A DNA stretch of 64,000 nucleotides from Pomphorhynchus laevis (GCA_012934845.2 WNNJ02000185.1:186001-250000), one strand, 5' to 3'. Counted from the stretch's first letter, positions 11,962 to 25,300 are shown. Program-made: numbers and translations. Notes: a model not told the origin generated them from the letters alone.

Positions 11962-12014
11962 ACATCGACGACAACCACCGACGACAACCATCGACGACAA
12001 CCATCGACGACGAC
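11962..12014 (+). repeat. Tandem CATCGACGACAAC repeat at the head of LINE-B copy 2
   Basis: About four units of (A/C)(C/T)CGACGACAAC in a row, in the same open frame as ORF1. It may be a 5' UTR repeat or the start of ORF1. Confidence 0.7.
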
Positions 12015-12020
12015 AAGAAT

Positions 12021-12833
12021 AAGGCTAAAGAAGACTTCGTATGTGGTTTTTGTGCCAACAAACTAATATGCAACCTTTCCAATAAGCACATATCAACATC
12101 CAACACGTCAACTCAAACTACCCCCGTCGTTTCTAATGTCCTTTCTCCACCCACCGACCCTGCCACCATATACACTTCCCATTCCATGTCATCTTCACTC
12201 CCCGACACCCCACGTCCCGTCCTTCCAGTCTCGTTTCTCAATAACTTGCATCCATCAATCAAAATCACCTCCACCAACCTCCACTATCCTTCCACTCATA
12301 ACCTTTCCTCACATCGCTTGCCACCCTCTTTATTATCATTATCCTCTATGTCTCCCGTCGTCAAACCAAATCCCTCCAAATCATCAACTGACAGTTCTTC
12401 TATCGTGATCTCACCTACTAACGTCAGTCGTCCTCCTTTACGGAAGCGCTTTGCTTCTCGCGATCGTTGCGTCATTGTTACTAATATCATGCCTTCTAAC
12501 TCCTTATCTCCACAAGCACGTCTGGACCACGATGTTTCCTCCTTCAGATCCATCCTCTCGTCTATTGTTCCTGCGGATAAACCATCCTTTTTCAAGGACA
12601 TTTCTCCTGTCGCATTCACCCGTCTAAACAAATCTTCTCAATCTAATCCTTCCAAGCCCCCTCTCCTAAAAATTGTTTTCAAGCATCGCTCTCACGCGTC
12701 TTCTGTCCTCTCTCAACGATTCAAACTCATGTCATCTTCAACCACTCAAATTTTTCCCGATCGCGCCCCTTCTGAAATCGCTCAAATCTCTCGCCACAGC
12801 ACACGGTTTCCGCCTCGGTCTCCTCAACGCTAG
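12021..12833 (+). CDS. LINE-B copy 2 ORF1, CR1-type esterase-less nucleic-acid-binding protein
   Basis: The frame is open from 11,949 (stop at 11,946); the first ATG is at 12,186, so the true start is uncertain and may be missing. A CxxC motif (DFVCGFC) lies near 12,036, as in the LINE-E ORF1. The middle is Ser/Pro/Thr-rich. The C-terminal third has the layout seen in ORF1 of CR1-like LINEs: RDRCVIVTNI, VAFTRLNK, PLLKIVFKHRSHASSVLSQ and finally QIFPDRAPSEIA. The protein probably binds the element RNA and chaperones it; that is by family analogy. The frame ends at 12,833, after the ORF2 frame has opened. Confidence 0.75.
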   Translation, partial: KAKEDFVCGFCANKLICNLSNKHISTSNTSTQTTPVVSNVLSPPTDPATIYTSHSMSSSLPDTPRPVLPVSFLNNLHPSIKITSTNLHYPSTHNLSSHRLPPSLLSLSSMSPVVKPNPSKSSTDSSSIVISPTNVSRPPLRKRFASRDRCVIVTNIMPSNSLSPQARLDHDVSSFRSILSSIVPADKPSFFKDISPVAFTRLNKSSQSNPSKPPLLKIVFKHRSHASSVLSQRFKLMSSSTTQIFPDRAPSEIAQISRHSTRFPPRSPQR

Positions 12834-15660
12834 ATCTATTCTCAATAAATCCGATCTTATCCTAAACCTATTCGACAAGCAATCCATCGATCTCTTCCGC
12901 CTTACCGAATCCAGGCACTCAGATTCCGACGACCTTTCCATTCGCCGCATGCTCTATGCCGGTTGCTACCTAGTCGAATCCGCCCGCCCACTCAGCTCAT
13001 GCCCTTCTAAATTCTTTAATCATGGCGGTATCGTCGCATTCGCGCGTCACCCCGTGTCTCTTCGCAAAATCAAACCCCTTTCAGTCCTTGCTCTTTTGAA
13101 TTGGTCACTTGTCGTTCTTCTAACCCGATCACTCTAGATCTCGCCATTGTATACCGTCCTAATACATCAGCTCCTACATCCTTATTTTTTACCGAACTCG
13201 CTGACCTTCTTTCTAGTTGTTCTTTGTCCTCAATCCCTACACTCATTCTAGGCGACTTCAACATCCCCCTCTTCCAGAGATTCCATCCGGTTCATCAACA
13301 TTCTATCCAACTACAATCATAAATTAATCTCCACTGCCCCTACACATATCCTTGGTGGGGCACTCGACATCATCGCTGTCCCCGATCATTTTTCTGCTTA
13401 CACCTCACTGTCCATCCCCGATCTTGGTCCATCCGATCACTTTCTCGTCACCCTTGACCTCACTAACAACCACACCCCTCCTCCCACCTACAATCCTACG
13501 TCGCCCTTGGAGAAATCTTGACCTCTCCCTTCTCCGCTCTGCCTTACTCAAATCGTCTCTATCCTATTCCACAATAACATATTCATCTCCTCACGATCTC
13601 GCCTTTCTTTTCAACTCTGAACTCACATCCACTCTCGATCTTATCTTGCCCTTCAAGTCTCACCCACACCGTCGCTTGCACCGTGCATATGGTTTGACAT
13701 TTAATGCTTACTCTCGAAGCGTCGACTCCGCCCTGCTTTTCGAGTCTATCACCACTCTCTCAGAAGTGATTTCCGCTCGATCACTCCGTCTTTCCGTAAT
13801 TCCTATCCTGCTCTTCGCCGGTCTCATCTCAACCTACTACGTAACAAATGCAACTCTTTATGCAGCATAAAATCATCACTTCATTCAATTCTAAGACTCT
13901 CTGGCATACTTTTAACTCAATCCTTGCTCGTTCCTCTTCGCCGTGTAACATCAATGCCCATGATTATTCGTCATTTCTTCAGACGAATAATCATGGGCAA
14001 GTATCCAAGTTGCTCTCTCACACCCCGGTCTTCATCCTATCCCACTGCCCAGCCTAGCCTCATCCTTCCGGAACTCTTTCATCTTCTCCCTGTCTCACCT
14101 ACCGAAGTATCATCTGTCCTCATATCCTTGCCCAACAAAACCTCACCTGCCGATCCCCTGCCTACTCACATATTAAAATCCATATGCTCATCGATATCCC
14201 CATTTCTCACAAACTTGTTTAATTCGTTTATCCGCAGTCGTATCTTCCCTTCCACTGGAAATCCGCAATCGTTCGTCCCCTCCTTAAGAAACAATCGCTC
14301 GACACCTTGCTTCCTTCTAGCTATCGCCATATTTCACAACTCCCTGATCTTTCTTAGCTCATAGAACGCTTCATCTTAACACAGATCAACGCTTATCTCT
14401 CCTCATCCAATCCGTACCCTCCTTTCCAATCCGGTTTCCGCTCTAATCACTAAAATCGCATGCATGAAAGTTTACAACGACCTACTCAGTACTCGTGACA
14501 AGGCTCTATATCGTGTTCTCATCTCCCTCGACCTCTCCTCTGCCTTCGACATCGTCGACCACTCGTCCTACTTTCTCGCCTTTCGTTATGATTACGGATT
14601 TTCTTCTTTCCCCGTAGCATGGTTTGCCTCATATCTATTTTACCGTTCCTTCCGCTTCTGTTCTAATTCATCATCATCCCCTCCCATCCCTATTTTTTCG
14701 TGGGGTCCCACAAGGTTCAGCCTAGGTCCCCTGCTTTTATCTCTTCTGCTTGGAGATCTCTCTCCGTTTATCAAACCTTACTCCTTTTACGTCATGCAAT
14801 ACGCCGATAACATCCTCATCTATGCTCATGCACCCGCACATCGCATACACGGTATCGGCATTTCTGCCTCCAACTGTCTTTCTTCTATCTACAAACGTCT
14901 CTCCAATCTCCATCTCGTTCTAAACCCCGACAAGTCCAAAATAATGTGGATCCTCCCCTGTAAACCAAGCATATCTCCTCCCACTGAATTTTTTGTCTCA
15001 TCGGTCATCCCCATAGTCCATAATCTCACTTTCTTAGGCTTCCATTTCGATTATCACCTTGCCCTTAAACCCTTCGTCCGTGACAAGGTCCGCTCGTCTA
15101 ACTTAATTCTCCGTGACATCCGCCGTATCCGCCCTTATCGACTTCCGTTCTTGTATGTCTCTTCTTTCATCGTTTCTTTTCCATAAAATCGATTACTGTC
15201 TTAGCCTTTTCGCTAATTCTCCAAAATCCATAATCCTACCCCTACAACGAATAATCAACACCGCCGTTCGAGTGCCCTTTCGTCTCCGTCGCTTCGACTA
15301 CACATCCACATATTTTGCCCGACTCTCCTTGCCAACCATCCACATCCGCATCAAACTTCGCCTTCTTCTCGTAACTTTTCGTCTCATCGCTGTCGGTCCC
15401 CATCGTTGATCAACCTTCCTTTATTAGACGACACTCGCCCCATCTCGCTATCGCTGCGTTCCCGTCATACCCTCTTACTCCACGTTCCCAATTACTCCAA
15501 CAACTACGGTTTCCGATCCTCCCTCGTCGCCGCCTTACTCGCCTGGAATCAACTCCCTCTCAACGTCCGCCTCGCTCCCTCCTTTATCACATTCAAACAC
15601 CTCCTCCGTTCACACCTTCTCGACACATTATTTACATTTTTGTTTTGTTGTGGTCATGTA
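12673..15660 (+). pseudogene. LINE-B copy 2 ORF2: APE endonuclease plus reverse transcriptase, broken
   Basis: The frame from 12,673 overlaps ORF1 by 160 nt in another frame. It contains the endonuclease opening GLLNARSILNKSDLILNLFD and DLFRLTES, then YRPN and LILGDFNI near 13,250 in a second frame. The RT follows in pieces; its longest frame (14,464-15,186) has ISLDLSSAFDIVDHSS, VMQYADNILIYAH and LKPFVRDKVRSSNLIL. The catalytic box is YADN, so the second aspartate is lost. The C terminus LAWNQLPLNVRLAPSF lies near 15,540-15,590. Several frameshifts are present, so the copy is dead. Confidence 0.85.
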
Positions 15661-15661
15661 A

Positions 15662-15677
15662 GCGTGCGCTGGCACGC
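15662..15677 (+). promoter_or_regulatory. LINE-B 3'-terminal hairpin
   Basis: GCGTGCGCTGGCACGC can fold with a 5-6 bp stem just before GCATTTGCCACGT and the tail. The same place in other copies reads GTGCGCCGGCAC (40.97 kb, minus) and GCGTGCGTTGCCACGC (46.51 kb, minus), keeping the outer stem. It is probably an RT recognition element. Confidence 0.5.
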
Positions 15678-15879
15678 ATTTGCCACGTTAAAATAAATCT
15701 TTTTTTACCAAAAAAGGTAATCGCAAATAGTTCCCAGTGGTACTATATATGTTGTCCAAAAGGAGAACGGGTAACGCTGACAGAAAGTCAAACAATATTC
15801 TATATTCATCCTAGATCAGTTACGCTTAAAAAATGTTTTTTGCTGATTACAAAAGTTGAAGTTTGATACTGCCCGCGAG

Positions 15880-16520
15880 GAAAGTACGCAATGATCACTT
15901 CCACCTACAGGAGGAAGATAATCGACACTAACTATATCATCAACACGTTTGGTAAACACCAACTCAAGCACGATATCTACTCTCAATGATAAACAAGTCG
16001 GCTGTTGAACGTGTTGGATTATCAGAAGCTTATCAGAAAGAAATTCAGAAATTTATGTTTCTACAGCGCTTCCACCATGAAATAGAGGCTCTACCCAATT
16101 AGAACGTGGCAGATTAAAATCTCATAAGAGAATAAAATATGAACAATAGCATACTGATGTAAATTGAATTTTAGGAGATCACAATCTGTGACCATATATT
16201 GAGAACGATATACAACACAAAAATTAATACCAATATATTCATATTTGATATGGAAGTTGAGACTGTCAAAAGAATCGTTAGGGTCACATACATAAAAAAT
16301 TTCAGAAATCAAAATATTATCTAGAACATAAGCGACAACCCGTCCACCACACTTACCTGACTTCCTATCGTACGTTTACCTGACTTCCTATGTATTAATA
16401 TCGATAATTTTAATATAAACAATGTTATTGATGATTGGGGTCTCAAAAACGGTTTGTGAGAGAGGACTGTTCCAGAGGCTACATGCTTACTGTATAAATC
16501 TATTCTGATGTTCATACAAT
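15880..16520 (-). mobile_element. LINE-E copy 3, endonuclease fragment
   Basis: The minus strand reads DRKSGKCGGRVVAYVL and then INFCVVYRSQYMVTDCD, matching DRISGRRGGGVAAYVRENF and MNFCVVYRSPSVIADTD of LINE-E copy 1. The lower part (15,900-16,110) aligns with copy 1 at 53.59-53.81 kb. It has multiple stops and frameshifts. 15,706-15,879 holds nothing recognised. Confidence 0.8.
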
Positions 16521-18113
16521 TACCAAAGCGACATTAATAACACTTAATATAACATTTCTAAAATTACAATACACAAACTAAAAGACGACAAGATCATCTA
16601 TTACAATCGCATGCTTGATTTGGATTCTTGCTAAACAGGATCAATTAAACGTGTTTTTATACCGGTAGACACATTAAGAAAATTATTCGTTATAAATATT
16701 TTATTATTTTTATCGCTTAATTTTAATATCCATTACAGAAAACCATAATGTGGAACAAGACATTTAAGAAAATATAACATTTGCTCTCTGAATTCTCGCT
16801 TTCTATCTGGAAACAAAATTGATGTATCTATTATAGTAAAAAATTGAATGAGTCAATGAGGCCCTCGAAATCAAAAGAACACCCAGAAGAAAGATAAAGG
16901 TTAAGCATTATCTTGAGAATTAAAAGGTAGATTTATAAAACATTTCAAGGTTGATAATGTGTTTTTAGCCGCATTAATGCAAGATGTAGACAGGTTACGT
17001 GCCTCCTACAAAATTTTATTGCTTATTGCTCAAGAATAAGAACATATATGAGAGCTGGTAATTTCAGTTGCTAGATAAGTATTATTCAATAGGACTTCTC
17101 AGTATTAATCAATTTCAACAATATCAATTGAACATGTCGATTAACAGAAAATTGACTGGTTTAATTTCAAAAGTTTTATACATACTAATTTTAATTTTAA
17201 AAACTACTTTATATCGAAATAATAACCATTGATACATCGGTTACACCGACATTAGCATCTAATTTCTTAGATCAATTTATATCAAATATTCAATCCGTTT
17301 TATAAAAAACTAACGAAATAAATACCAAAAATAAATTTTATTTTCAGTTATTTTAATTATATAAAATTTGCGTCGAAAAATAAAGTTAACTACATATATA
17401 TTATTTAAAATATAATGGAATAACATTTTATTTATTGTGATTACTCCCACAATATAACTACACCATTATCTATTGATTGAGTAACTATTTTTTAACTCTT
17501 CCTGTTCCCGGCTTTTTTAAGCGATTGATATGCAAGATTGATTTGTTTCTATCTTTTATTTATAATTTATTGGTGGACCTGTAACTGTCTCCGTCCACAT
17601 TTGCTACAAAATATATTCTATTTACATACGATATATGTGTATTTACCACTTTCAAAACATCTTTTTTAATATTTGTAATTCATTTTATAAATTTATTCAA
17701 TATTTGTTATATAATACGATTATATACAAATGTACTTTATTCTAATTATTTTTACAATAGAATTGGAAAGAGTGAGATTATAAAATAGAATTTTTGAGCT
17801 CTAAACATTTTTGTTCAGAAACAATTATCAGTTGTAAATTTGACCTCAAAGACCATTAATACATGAAAGACTATTGAAAATAGAGATATGTTTTTGTTTT
17901 TAAACAAAATTTTATGAGTTTTTTAATATCATGATAAAAAATATTTGTTTACACAAATACCCCTTTTGGAGGAATTTTCATGCGTATTCTGGTCACTGAA
18001 ATAGATATTCCATTAATTTAAATGAAAATGTCACAAAGCGTGTTCCTTATTTTAAAATATAAGTGTGATATTCAGATAATTCTTTTTAAATAGTTGATAC
18101 TGATCCGTTATTG
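16521..18113. other. AT-rich DNA upstream of TRIP4, nothing recognised
   Basis: No ORF with similarity and no clear repeat. It contains the presumed upstream region of the TRIP4 gene, but no promoter motif stands out. Confidence 0.5.
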
Positions 18114-18277
18114 ATAATTATTGGAGCTGGATCAAAGGAAAGACGAAATTATTTTTGATATTTAGCTAACTTCTGTTAGCATCTTAAGAAAATTACCCAA
18201 TTTTCTGAAGATGCTAACAGAAGTTAGCAAAATATTAAAAAATGTCGTCTTTTCTTTGATCCAGCTCCAATAATTAT
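18114..18277. mobile_element. Palindromic MITE copy 1 (MITE-P), 164 bp
   Basis: An almost perfect palindrome. The outer arms start ATAATTATTGGAGCTGGATC and the inner arms are GCTAACTTCTGTTAGCATCTT facing AAGATGCTAACAGAAGTTAGC. The inner motif is itself a small palindrome (GCTAAC..GTTAGC). It has no coding capacity. Two relatives lie in intron 4 of TRIP4. Confidence 0.9.
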
Positions 18278-18647
18278 TATAGATAATTCTTTCTTAACGA
18301 AATTATTTTAATAATTTAATTACTCTAAATACATTTAAATACACTAAACATCTTTTAACGAATTATGAAAGTAGTTTTTAATTCAAATTTTGTACATTTC
18401 CAAATTTTTATGAGTTTTCCAAGACATTCTTTAAGTGCATGCTCATTTAACGAACATTAGCAAACACACAAAGGTCTTACTCACAAAATTCAATTGTCCT
18501 ACATGATTTTTTAATCTGGAATTCAAACGAATTTAAACTTTATTGTTTTGAGAACTGCGTAGATTCATTTAGTTGATCTAATTAATTTAAAACTTATATA
18601 ATTATTTAATATAGAATATTATATACGTATTTAATACTTTGTAGATA

Positions 18648-19370
18648 ATGAAGCCTACTGAAGATGATCTACGTCAATTTATATCAAAAGAATTCGGAAC
18701 AATCATAGACAGTTCCTTGCTAAGGTATATGATTTCCGTTTTTAATTTAAGATATAATTTAGTTATCTTACTTCTAAAGTTACCTAACATCGATTCCTAA
18801 TCCCAAACGCTTCTCCGTTGCTCTCTATGAAATATTCGGTCATAATAGTAAACCGTCTTCAATCGAAAATTGCGTCAAATTTTACTTTGAACCAATAAAG
18901 GTATTATTTAGTATCGTTAAGTTATACAGTTATAAACTGTTTTAGTTGAATTACAGAATCCAGGTGATTCTTTTAATTCCATTGTCAATGAACAACAACA
19001 GACAACAATATCTCGCGATTGCGAGAAAACTAACAAATTCAAGAAGGAAACAAATTTAAAATGTAAAAATACAAACCGTAAAGCTGCGAGCGTTCAGCAA
19101 TGTAGATACGAGTGCCAGTGTGAGGCCCGTGAACATAAGCTAATTGGAAATTGTCTAAATTGCGGGCGGATTATTTGCGCCCTAGAAGGAGAAGGACCTT
19201 GCCTTACTTGTGGTAAAAACTTTGAAGTGAGCATTTGTGATTTGTTTGGATTACTGCTTAATGTAGGCACAATTTTATTAGGTTCTTAATGGAACTAAGC
19301 GTTTCACCAAAATTAACGAGATAGAAGCAGATAAACAGAAAAATAAACTGCTTGAATTTGATAGAACCAG
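18648..19370 (+). CDS. TRIP4: TRIP4 exons 1-4 (N terminus and C2HC5 zinc finger)
   Basis: Exon 1 (77 nt) ends in phase 2 at CTA-AG|GTATAT. Exon 2 (121 nt) begins after TTCTAAAG. Exon 3 (270 nt) holds the whole zinc finger, with Cys119, 121, 132, 135, 140, 148, 151 and His126. Exon 4 (89 nt) ends KLLEFDRT plus two bases of the next codon. The three introns are 55, 56 and 55 nt. The N-terminal helix region (LRQFISKEF, LLSYLTSIPN) resembles the vertebrate N-terminal domain only loosely. Confidence 0.88.
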
Positions 19371-22300
19371 GTGTGTAGCTTATTTAATTTTTTGTTTAAA
19401 CCTAAATTGCTTAATACTTTTAATTATTTATTATACTAATAAGGCAACATAAAATAAACTTATCGTATTATATCTTTTGTGATCTTTAACAACGTAAGAA
19501 GAAATAATATTTGTTGAATTAATATAATTTAAAAAGTCTATTGACACACGTTTGCCGATAACAGAGCGTTTCAACATCGAGAGGAATAATAAAATAAGAA
19601 ATTATTGTTCACAAATTTTCGACTATTGCGATATAATCCCTTTCAAGCGTTATGTTTCTGTTATGTTTTAAGCAACATAACACTTGCTTGAAAAGAAATA
19701 TTGCAATAGTTGAAAATTTGTGAAAAAAATTCTTATTTTATTATTCCTCCCGTTGTTTAAACACCATAAACAAAAGCACATCGACCGCATCATCCGACAT
19801 AATACACATTATATTTTTATATGTAAATAATAATGATATTTTATTTAGCGTGGCAAATGTGTGCCAACTGCATGCTTTCAAGTTCACTAATTAACAAAAA
19901 ACAGCAAAAGTCAAGCAGATAAATTAGTTAAATTGTTTAAATGGGTTCGGGTTTGGCGTTTGAAGCACGGAAGTGAGGTTGATTGGCGTACATGTATGGG
20001 CAGATGATTCCACGAAAGAGGAGCAGTCACCAGGAAGGAGCGGAGTCCAAAGGAGGTAGAGTAGTTTGGGACATGTAAAAGAAGAGAATTAAAGGAACGC
20101 AAGGAACATTAAACAGGACGAGAATTCGCAAGAAAATGAAGGTTGAGAAATGAAGGGGTATGAAAAGTTACAAGGCGGAAAGCAACGATAAGAAGACGAA
20201 TTTGAACACGACAATAAATTGTAGGTAAATCGAGAGAAGCAAAATGGTAGGATGTATAATCAAAACGACGAAGACTGAGGAGAATTCGGACAGCTGCGTT
20301 GACGATGCGTTATGGGGAAAGTAGAGTTGATTTAGGTGAGTTTGAAAATAAACTAAAACAGTAATTAAGTCTTGATCAAAGGAAAGAAGATGTGAGAGTC
20401 AGACAAGAAGGGAAATTGATCAATTTACAAATTTGACAGAGGTTGTGGAGAATCAAGGTAGATGAGCGTACTTTATCTCTAACGAAAGGTTTAAGTGAAA
20501 GTTGGCGTACTTTAATAAATATAATAAAACAGTTCTCTTTAAATTTAACGTCTTCAAAAAAGGACTACTTTATTAAATCGTAAGCGATATTATTGCACGC
20601 TCCTATGAGCACATTTACTGAGGTAGTTAGATACCGCCTTTTTCCGGTTCTCAAATTTTGCATAACAGAAGCTATTAGTCAGATACGTACGTGCTTAGTC
20701 TGATTTTAACCGAGAATAATCATATTGCGAGATATTTAATTTTTGTTTAAAAAAATTAAAAATGCAAAATAAAAAAGTGTAATGCATATTTCGACGTGAA
20801 TCGTTAAATACCATATCAATAGACAATTGTTTATAACATAGTATATCAAGTAAAAGTTAACAAAAAATATGTTAAAAATTATTTTTTGAGATAAAAACTT
20901 TTTTTTCTTTCAAATTTTTCAACTATGGACACAACGATTTTTAAATCAGCGGTGTCCAATATACCAAATATCAAAATTTTAGCACAATTCAACTCCCAGA
21001 TGAAGAGAAATATAATGTTCAATTAAGGATGACTTGTTCAATTTAGTTTTTCACTATAGCAATGACAAAAATAAATCATTTCGATTAAATTTTTTAACTT
21101 AAAATAACACTACTGAGGTTTAAAAAACGATGTAAATTATTAAGGCCCGAATTTCGCCTTCAAGCATATTTGCTCAAATAAAGGTCCATCCATCCTTTAT
21201 TTTTTGCATTTCCCACAAAAAGTTTTGGTTTGTGGGGACGATGCAAAATTTTTTGCATTTTTTTTTGAGCGAATATGCTCGGAGGCGAAGTTATCGCCTT
21301 AATAGTTTACATCGTATTGGAAAGTTTTTGGACGGCAGATTCATTTATTACGATTCACGTCGTAATATGCATTACACTTTTTTATTTGTGCTAAATTTTG
21401 ACAATTGTGCAAAAATTGTGCTAAATTTCGAATTGTGCTAAAATTCTGACACTTGGTATATTGGACACCGCTGATTCAAATAATATGAAAAAATCGTTCT
21501 GTCCATAATTGCGAAATTTAAGAATTTTTTTAAAATTAAAAACATAACGTTTATCATATGAATTTTTACTGACTTTTACTTGATATACTTTTTATATGTT
21601 ATGATCAATTGCCTATTAATGAGGTATTTCACGTTTCAGGTCGTAATATTCACTACAATTTTTTATTTTTTATTTTTAACATTTTTCTAAATAAAATAAA
21701 AATTAAAAATCTCGAAATATTATTATCTTCGGTTAAAAGGCAAATTATTACGCACGTATATTACGTTAAGAGAACTGAAAACCAACACTTTTCGTTATGC
21801 AAAATTTGAGAGCCGGAAAAGGTGGTATTTACCTAAACATCACCCTTTACTAATATACTAGTCGATAAAATTAGCAACGTTTCACTGCCAATAATAAAAA
21901 TAAAATTTAAAATAATATAAAATTAATCAATTCTATGATAAATTCTTCTATGTAATTTACACAAAATAATAATATTAAAATGTCTATATAAGATTATGTC
22001 ACATTATATAACATTATGCATCAAATATAATAAATATAATTGCTATATTATATTATCGATTTTTATTACATAAAAATAAATACAATAATAAGTAAATACA
22101 ATTAATATAAATTAATTTATAATTTATTAATTAATATTTATCAATTAATTACAAAATTACAAAAACTTTGGGCTGTGTTATAACTACTTACACAGTCATC
22201 CCCAGATACAAGGGCTCTGACAAATCTAAAGTAAATACAATTAATATACACAATTGAAAAATGCCACGTGGAAAACCTTCGGAAGAAATAAAGTGTTGTA

Positions 22301-25300
22301 CATGCAATGGGCAAGCGGCGAAATGTAAAAATTGCAAGTGTCGTAAAGCCGGACGTACATGTTTTAACTGTGCAGCTTATAATTGTTCTAACAAAAAAAG
22401 TAATGTTGAACCATTCGAAAGAACATCTTTGAATTTGGTTGATTCCTTGGAATGTGTCGAACCAAAATGCAATCAGTCCTTCACGTCAACACCTGATAGT
22501 TTTAAACACCTGATAGTTTTAAAGATAATGATGGTATAATGAAATTATTTAAAGAATGTATAAGCTGGGTCCCGAATATATTTCATCTACCAAGATGCAA
22601 TGCTAGCAAACAATTTGTATCGATTATGGCGAATTTATACGCTGATGCTGCAACTTCGGGTGATGACTCAAATTGTGCATTAATGACTGCAACAATATTT
22701 AGCCAATTACTTAGACAGAGAGTAGACAGCAAAAAAATAAGTATTATAAGAAAAACTCTCGAGCGCAGATTGAACCTATGGGCGAATAATGATCTCACTA
22801 GCCTTGTGCACGAATGCCGTGTAATGCAACATCGTATGGCTAACAGAAGATTGAAAGGTCGAACAGTTGAACAGAGTGAAAACAATATATGGTATAAAAA
22901 ATTTATAAAATTAGTACTATGCGGTAAGGTTTCTAGTGCGATGAGATTACTTGCTGCGGATGGAGTGACGTCTGGAGTGCACGACATTGATGATTTTGTA
23001 CTAGATATAAAGGTAAGAGATAAGTTATTACTTCTCCATCCTCAAGGTGCACCTGCAAATCCAGAAGTTATACTTAAACATCGATTACCAGGCTGCCAAG
23101 ACCATCATAGTAGCGTATTTCTTGAAATTGATTATAATCACATTAGGCAAGCATCAAAGAAAACTCATGGAAGTTGTGGACCTTCAGGTTTGGATGCTGA
23201 AGATTGGTACGATATTTTACATAATTATGGGGATGAGTCAATGAGACTTTCTAATGCGTTAGCAGAATTATCCATTAAAATAGCATCTAATAAGATCAGT
23301 TCACTGAATGCTGAAGCGTTAATGGCAAGTAGATTAATACCGCTCGATAAAAATCCAGGAGTTAGGCCAATTGGCATAGGTGAAGTTAGCCGTAGAATAA
23401 TTTCAAAGACTATCCTTACCGTAATTTCGACTGATTTACAGAAAGTGGCTGGAAGTGTACAATTATGTGCTGGTCAGCGTTGTGGTGCTGAGGCTGCAGT
23501 ACACTCAATAAGGGAATTATTTGAACAAAATGATGATTATGGTATACTTCAGATTGACGCAACGAATGCCTTTAATCTAGTCAACCGACAGCTTGCGTTG
23601 AAAAACATTAAATTTACATGCCCGTCTTTATATACTGCACTTACGAACTGCTATCAAAATTCCCCAATATTATGTATTAAGGACGAGGCAATAAATTCGA
23701 GAGAAGGTTTTACACAAGGTGATCCGCTCGCAATGGCGGCATTTGCAGCGGCTTCAATTCCGTTAATCAATGAACTTCAAAAATGTTCGAATAATGTCGT
23801 ACATAGATGGTATGCCGACGACGCATGCTGTGTAGGGCCAGTTGATCAATTACATAAAGTTTGGCAAAGACTTAATCAGATAGGAGAAAAATATGGTTTT
23901 CATATAAACGAAACAAAATGCAAATTATTGGTTCATCCCAACGACGGAGAAACTACGAAGATTTTGTTTAACAACACTAAAATAGAAATAACCTTCCAAG
24001 GAATCGTCGCACTTGGATCGCCTTGTGGGGCTGACGAGTTCATTGAAAATATTGTAAAATCAAAGATTGCAACCTGGCTTAAAATGGTAGAAAATTTATC
24101 AGAAATTGCAGATATTGATGCCCAGGTGGCATACTTTGTTTTAAGATGTGCACTGCAACATAAGTGGACATACCTTATGCGCACATGTCCAACTAAACCT
24201 ATTTGGTTTAAGCCGTTGAAAGACTTGATTACAAAGAAATTGATTCCAAAGATTATAGGTCAAAACGATGAAAACAATGAGCTGGAACAGATTTATATGA
24301 TGCCGACGAAATATGGTGGTTTGGGGATTTTAAACCCGATGGAGGTTGCCAAACAAGAATATGTTCGATCCCGAAAAATGTGCATGCCACTGTTACTAGA
24401 AGAAGTGGGAGATCAGCTTATAACCTCTCAAAATCAAGCAGCAAAGTTGATTAAACAAGAAAAGATGGTCATTGCATCATTAGAAAGTGAAGCCATTCGC
24501 ATGGAATTAAGATTAGATCTACAAAATTCAATAAAGTTTGCTTCGGACAAGGGAGCATCTTCGTGGCTATGTACCAAACCAACCCGAATGAGACATACGA
24601 GGCTAAATTCACAAGAGTTCCAAGACGCAATATGCGCAAGATACAATCTAAAAGCAAGCGAAACATCACTAAAATGTGCTTGTGGTTCTTACTTTACAAC
24701 TTCTCATGCATTGTCATGTCATACTGGTGCCATGACTATTATCAGACATAACTTAGTGAGAGACATTGTAGCTAAGGAACTTGTAGGGGTATGCTGTGAC
24801 GTGCAAATTGAGCCATGTTTACGATCTATACCAAACAACTACGTATTTAATAAGCCAACAACCTGCTCTGATGATCAAGCGCGGTCTGATATAGCTTGTA
24901 GAGGAATTTTCGGAGGAAATATGGTGCGATCCTTTTTGGACATATGTATTTACAACTCTTTGGCACCTACATACTCTTGCAAAACTCCTCTCGAATGCCA
25001 TATATACCATCAACAGCGGAAATATGCAAAGTACGGTGAACGAATTGCAGATATAGAAAGAGGTACTTTCTTTCCTCTTATATTTTCTACGTCAGGTGGT
25101 ATTGGACCTGAGACAGATAAAATACTAAAATGGATAGCAGCCAAATCTGCTGATCGTAATAAGCTTGCATACAGCGAATGTATTTCTAGGCTGAAATCAA
25201 AAATCAGTGTCGCCATTGCAGTTAGTGCATCGGTTTGTATACGTGCTACAAGGCTTAGAATAAACGAACAAGCACAGTATTATCAAACATAGTAAAAGAT

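Larger units (their letters stand above)
11945..15705 (+). mobile_element. LINE-B copy 2, nearly full length
   Basis: Follows copy 1 after about 40 bp in the same orientation. It has a tandem GACGACAAC tract, an ORF1, an overlapping ORF2 and the conserved 3' end GGCACGCATTTGCCACGTTA followed by an A-rich tail. Other family pieces are at 3.6, 19.9, 40.9 and 46.5 kb. Confidence 0.9.

Noticed and set aside
12136-12408. 90-codon Pro-rich ORF
   Set aside because: Overlaps LINE-B ORF1 in another frame; the Pro richness reflects the C-rich strand.
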